From contig NZ_JAHLPM010000011.1 of the NCBI RefSeq assembly GCF_018917865.1, positions 1-64,000 on the forward strand: 64,000 nt of DNA. Reading direction: 5' to 3'. The notes below the pieces were generated by a model. It had not been told where the DNA came from, made no database searches, and saw nothing but the letters and a program-made list of their open reading frames with translations. Origin of the DNA: Tissierella simiarum (GTDB lineage: Bacteria; Bacillota; Clostridia; Tissierellales; Tissierellaceae). Of this stretch, positions 61,222 to 64,000 are shown piece by piece (position 1 is the stretch's first letter; each line of letters begins with the position of its first letter). The position numbers and the translations under genes are program-made.

Positions 61222-61819
61222 ATATAAGTCTTGAATAATATTCAACGACTAATTGATCATCAATTTCTATAGGTATCTGGTCTCTTTCAGGATATTGTAT
61301 TAGGGTACCAGAAAAGTTATTTTCATCTTTATACAAGTAGGGATATTTTATTAATATACTAGAAAGAAAGTTTTCTCTAAATATTTCTACATTTCTAGAT
61401 TTCTCTTTTAACGAAATAACATCTCCTACATTTACTCTATAAGAAGGAATATCTATTTTTTTGCCATTTACTAGTATATGACCGTGAACAACCATTTGCC
61501 TTCCTTGCCTTATAGAAGAAGCAAAACCTAACCTATAAACTAAATTATCTAACCGTATTTCTAAAGTTTTAATCAAAACATGACCCGTTTGTTCTTTAGA
61601 CTTCTTTGCTTCTTTAACGTATTTTTCAAATTGCTTTTCCATTACACCATAATAGGCTCTTAGTCTTTGTTTTTCTAGTAACTGCATTCCATAACTAGAT
61701 AGTTTTTTATCAGCTCTAGAAGTCGTTTTATTGGCTCTATTCATGGCTTTAGGATGGCCACATACATTTAATCCTAATCTTCTAGATTGTTTAAATCTAG
61801 GTCCTTTCATATTAGCTAT
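61220..61819 (-). CDS. rpsD: 30S ribosomal protein S4, cysteine-free (C-minus) paralog
   Basis: An S4 of about 200 residues: N-terminal [36 protein letters not shown], and the S4 RNA-binding domain ([38 protein letters not shown]). The four zinc cysteines of C-plus S4 are absent; only one Cys remains. The start is uncertain. ATG codons at 61834 and 61828 have no ribosome site, while ATA at 61819 lies nine bases after GGAG and yields the expected M-A-N-M-K-G-P. The gene is preceded by a perfect Fur-family box. Confidence 0.88.
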   Translation of the reverse strand: MANMKGPRFKQSRRLGLNVCGHPKAMNRANKTTSRADKKLSSYGMQLLEKQRLRAYYGVMEKQFEKYVKEAKKSKEQTGHVLIKTLEIRLDNLVYRLGFASSIRQGRQMVVHGHILVNGKKIDIPSYRVNVGDVISLKEKSRNVEIFRENFLSSILIKYPYLYKDENNFSGTLIQYPERDQIPIEIDDQLVVEYYSRLI

Positions 61820-61869
61820 AATTATCATCTCCATAAATATATTTGCCGCGATAATTTAAAGCCAATTTA

Positions 61870-61929
61870 AGTATAGCATATTAGTAATAAAATGTAAATG
61901 ATAATTATTATCATTTACATTTTATTACT
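61870..61929 (-). promoter_or_regulatory. rpsD promoter overlapped by a Fur/Zur-type box in a 47-bp palindrome
   Basis: On the minus strand, TTTACA (plus 61893-61898), 17 bases and TATACT (plus 61870-61875) form the promoter. The 47-base palindrome 61883-61929 has one unpaired centre base and contains TGATAATTATTATCA (61899-61913), an exact 7-1-7 Fur-family site just upstream of the -35. The flanks extend it to AAATGATAAT-T-ATTATCATTT, close in shape to Zur boxes. Confidence 0.65.
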
Positions 61930-61961
61930 TTCACTATTTACTCTTTATTAATCCCACTTGT

Positions 61962-62381
61962 TTATCGTAAGCTTTCTGCTCTTTTTCTTATTTTCATATC
62001 TTCTTCGTCTATAGGGTCGTTTAAGACTATATTATGAGGTATAGTTTTACCATTTTCGTCAACAAAGACAAAGGTAATAAAACCATCAGATAATATTTCT
62101 TCAGAATTATTTTTAGTTATTTTTCCATATACCATAAAACTCGATTTACCTGCCTTAGCTATTCTAGATTCTAAATTTATAATATCTCCTTTATTACCGG
62201 GTGTTTTAAAGGTTAATCCATGAACATTTACGCACACAATATTTTCTGGTTTTTCTGTGGCTTTAGCACCACATATAAAACATGACTCTATAAACCATTC
62301 TGCCATTCTTCCTGCAAACAAAGTACCATGATGATTTAAATCTTCTGACTTTACTAATCTAGATACTTTTATTGTTTCCAA
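61962..62381 (-). CDS. Acyl-CoA thioesterase, hotdog fold
   Basis: A 139-residue YkhA/YciA-like hotdog thioesterase. The signature LNHHGTLFAGRMAEWFIESC, followed by VNVHGLTFKTPGNKGDIINL, is typical; the Asn/His and Gly of the first stretch form the active-site helix. It hydrolyses acyl-CoA thioesters in the cytosol; chain specificity is unknown. The start is TTG behind AAAGGGGGAAATTTAA. Confidence 0.88.
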   Translation of the reverse strand: METIKVSRLVKSEDLNHHGTLFAGRMAEWFIESCFICGAKATEKPENIVCVNVHGLTFKTPGNKGDIINLESRIAKAGKSSFMVYGKITKNNSEEILSDGFITFVFVDENGKTIPHNIVLNDPIDEEDMKIRKRAESLR

Positions 62382-62447
62382 TTAAATTTCCCCCTTTGCT
62401 TTCATTGTCACAAATTCATTATAACAGTATATTAATTTAATACAATA

Positions 62448-63815
62448 CTAAACTCTTTTAGTTTCCCATACTCCTCTTTTATATTCTATAGATACAATTA
62501 AAAATTCTACAACTTCGGCAGCTACATAGCTAAACCAAATGATGATTATAGGTAAATGAAATACTCTAGTTGAAAAGTAGAGAATAGGTACTTGGATTGC
62601 CCAGCGAGATAATATACTAGCTATAAGAAAGGGGATATTATGACCTGAACCAGTAAAAACTGTACCCAATCCCATTGAAATTCCAGCTAGAATTAGAGCC
62701 GGAGTCAATACCCTAACCATAGTGTTGCCTATTAAAATAACATCTGGATCATTTATGAAAATTTTCATAATTTGTTCAGGAAAAATTATAGCAAAGAGTG
62801 TGAGTACGCCCATCATTATTACATTAATAAGAGAAGAAAATCTGGCTGTTTCTTTGGCTCTATCTATATCATTGGCACCTAAAGCTTGACCAACGATAGT
62901 ACTAGCTCCCATGTTTATACCCATTAAAGGCATAAAGGCAAAGTTGAATATTCTTCCACCAATACCCATAGCTGCTACTACATTGGTTCCATATAAGGAA
63001 ATAAATTTTAATGTAACTACACTCGATAAGTTTCTCATCAACATTTCTATCCCTGTGGGCAGTCCAATTGTTAGCAGTTTTTTATCTATCTCCCAATCAA
63101 GTTGGAACAATCCTTTTATAGTTATTTTCAATTTTTCATTTCCTTTTAATAGCACATAAAATCCTAGTATAAAAGATATAACTATAGAGATTACAGTAGC
63201 TAAAGCAGCACCAAATACGCCCATATTTAATCCTGGGATATTAGTACCAGGTATTTTATCAAACATGAATATTGGATCTAGTATTATATTAGCAACAGAA
63301 GAAATTATCATAATTTTCATAGGAGTTTTAGCATCACCTAAACATCTCAGTGCGGTGTTTACTGAATATGATGAAAACATAATAGGTAGAAAAAACATTC
63401 TAATGTATCCGTAGTCTAAAGCTGCCTTTAAAACTTCAGGATCATCAGTAAAGAAATTTAACAAAGGTTTTAATAAAACAGAAAAGATAATAGCAGTAAT
63501 AACGGCAACCAATCCTTTAAAGGCTAGAGTTTGCTCAACAATTTTCCTTGATCTATCTACATCGTTTTTTCCATAGCTCTGGGTTATCAAAGAAATAGAA
63601 CTTGTGCCAATAACATCGTTAAGAATATTAACTAGCCAGAAAACTGTAGAAAATATTGTAACACCAGCTACTGCTGAAGAAGATATTCTACCGACCCAGA
63701 TCATGTCTACCATATCATAAACAGCTTGCAAAACAAATCCCAACATAGTCGGTATAGACATTTTAAGTAAATTTTTTTTAAAATTGCCTGTTAATAATTC
63801 ATTGTTATGATCCAT
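62448..63815 (-). CDS. MATE family efflux transporter
   Basis: A 455-residue protein with 12 predicted membrane helices. It begins LLKMSIPTMLGFVLQAVYDM followed by VDMIWVGRI, and has GINMGASTIVGQALGAND at the start of the second half, both typical of MATE/NorM-type Na+ or H+ antiporters. The substrate is not predictable. The ATG at 63815 follows AAAGGAGG. A palindromic site upstream (63857-63878) suggests repression. Confidence 0.93.
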   Translation of the reverse strand: MDHNNELLTGNFKKNLLKMSIPTMLGFVLQAVYDMVDMIWVGRISSSAVAGVTIFSTVFWLVNILNDVIGTSSISLITQSYGKNDVDRSRKIVEQTLAFKGLVAVITAIIFSVLLKPLLNFFTDDPEVLKAALDYGYIRMFFLPIMFSSYSVNTALRCLGDAKTPMKIMIISSVANIILDPIFMFDKIPGTNIPGLNMGVFGAALATVISIVISFILGFYVLLKGNEKLKITIKGLFQLDWEIDKKLLTIGLPTGIEMLMRNLSSVVTLKFISLYGTNVVAAMGIGGRIFNFAFMPLMGINMGASTIVGQALGANDIDRAKETARFSSLINVIMMGVLTLFAIIFPEQIMKIFINDPDVILIGNTMVRVLTPALILAGISMGLGTVFTGSGHNIPFLIASILSRWAIQVPILYFSTRVFHLPIIIIWFSYVAAEVVEFLIVSIEYKRGVWETKRV

Positions 63816-63856
63816 ATAAAATCCAATTCCTCCTTTGAATTAATTAGATTTTCTAA

Positions 63857-63878
63857 ATTAATATATAGATATATTAAT
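63857..63878. promoter_or_regulatory. Palindromic operator candidate for the MATE gene
   Basis: ATTAATATAT-AG-ATATATTAAT is a 22-bp palindrome about 40-60 bases upstream of the MATE start, a MarR- or TetR-like site in size and place. In such AT-rich DNA it may also be chance. Confidence 0.35.
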
Positions 63879-64000
63879 CTATTTTTAGCAATATATCAAT
63901 GAATATAATGAATATGACAAAAAAGTTGTAAAATATTATCATTTGCAAATAATCAAAATTATTAGTAAAATATAAAATATATATAAAATTCAAAAAATGA

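Noticed and set aside
61883-61929. 47-base palindrome as a plain terminator of the thioesterase gene
   Set aside because: It lacks a U-run in that direction, contains an exact 7-1-7 Fur-family site and abuts the rpsD -35; a minor terminator role cannot be excluded.

Overview
The window looks like chromosomal DNA of a strongly AT-rich, strictly anaerobic, probably spore-forming Clostridia/Tissierellia-type Firmicute. The basis is low G+C by eye, strong AGGAGG-type ribosome binding sites with frequent TTG and GTG starts, many ferredoxin-type iron-sulfur proteins, a PPi-type phosphofructokinase, FeoAB, a CD1871A-type CxxC mini-protein, and small Cys-tailed YjcZ-like proteins that are usually spore-associated. 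The genus cannot be fixed from the sequence alone. No rRNA, tRNA, CRISPR array or intact transposase is seen.

Layout. 0-0.1 kb is the structured right end of a probable IS200/IS605 element. 0.1-10.6 kb is a mixed region: ArsR-like regulator, DUF362 ferredoxin, two GNAT acetyltransferases, a four-LysM protein, a locus with the architecture of a type I toxin-antitoxin system (4.7-5.4 kb), DUF2786 protein, Cu/Zn SOD, isochorismatase-like hydrolase, patatin, a HEXXH protein and a DUF4163/DUF3298 protein. 10.6-18.1 kb is a peptidoglycan-sugar salvage operon (murQ-murP-mupG-murR-murK) followed by a lactose/cellobiose-type PTS. 18.2-24.9 kb holds an SbcCD/YhaON-like pair, a phosphoesterase, nagB-nagA and a CYTH protein. 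NagA and NagB complete the conversion of the GlcNAc-6-P made by MurQ/MurK to fructose-6-P. 25.1-32.1 kb has tldD-tldE, DUF378, a YjcZ-like protein, a YkuD lipoprotein and a chemoreceptor. 32.2 kb is phosphoenolpyruvate synthase.

34.9-36.4 kb is the most interesting block: a small sigma factor of TcdR/UviA type, a BhlA/UviB holin-like protein and a 150-residue protein of unknown function. Two promoters share an identical 12-base -10 region and the same 18-base spacer, which suggests one dedicated sigma-controlled release/effector regulon. 36.5-38.4 kb has a WG-repeat lipoprotein and a small membrane protein. 38.9-46.6 kb is a second PTS catabolic cluster: EIICB, M20 dipeptidase, PRD regulator, RPE-like epimerase, glucose-type EIIA and a tryptophanase-like lyase. 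It is followed on the minus strand by an Fe-alcohol dehydrogenase and a UPF0303 protein.

48.8-56.0 kb carries PPi-PFK, DUF1858, SRAP, an ABC exporter, and a CxxC mini-protein/Fe-S membrane protein/two TlpA-like thioredoxins cluster. 56.1-61.2 kb is a Fur-box-preceded feoA-feoB operon continuing into a nicotianamine-synthase-like methyltransferase, a flippase-like membrane protein and PssA. 61.2-63.8 kb (minus strand) has a zinc-ligand-free ribosomal protein S4 behind a perfect Fur-family box, a hotdog thioesterase and a MATE exporter. Most operons end in clear Rho-independent hairpins, several of them bidirectional.
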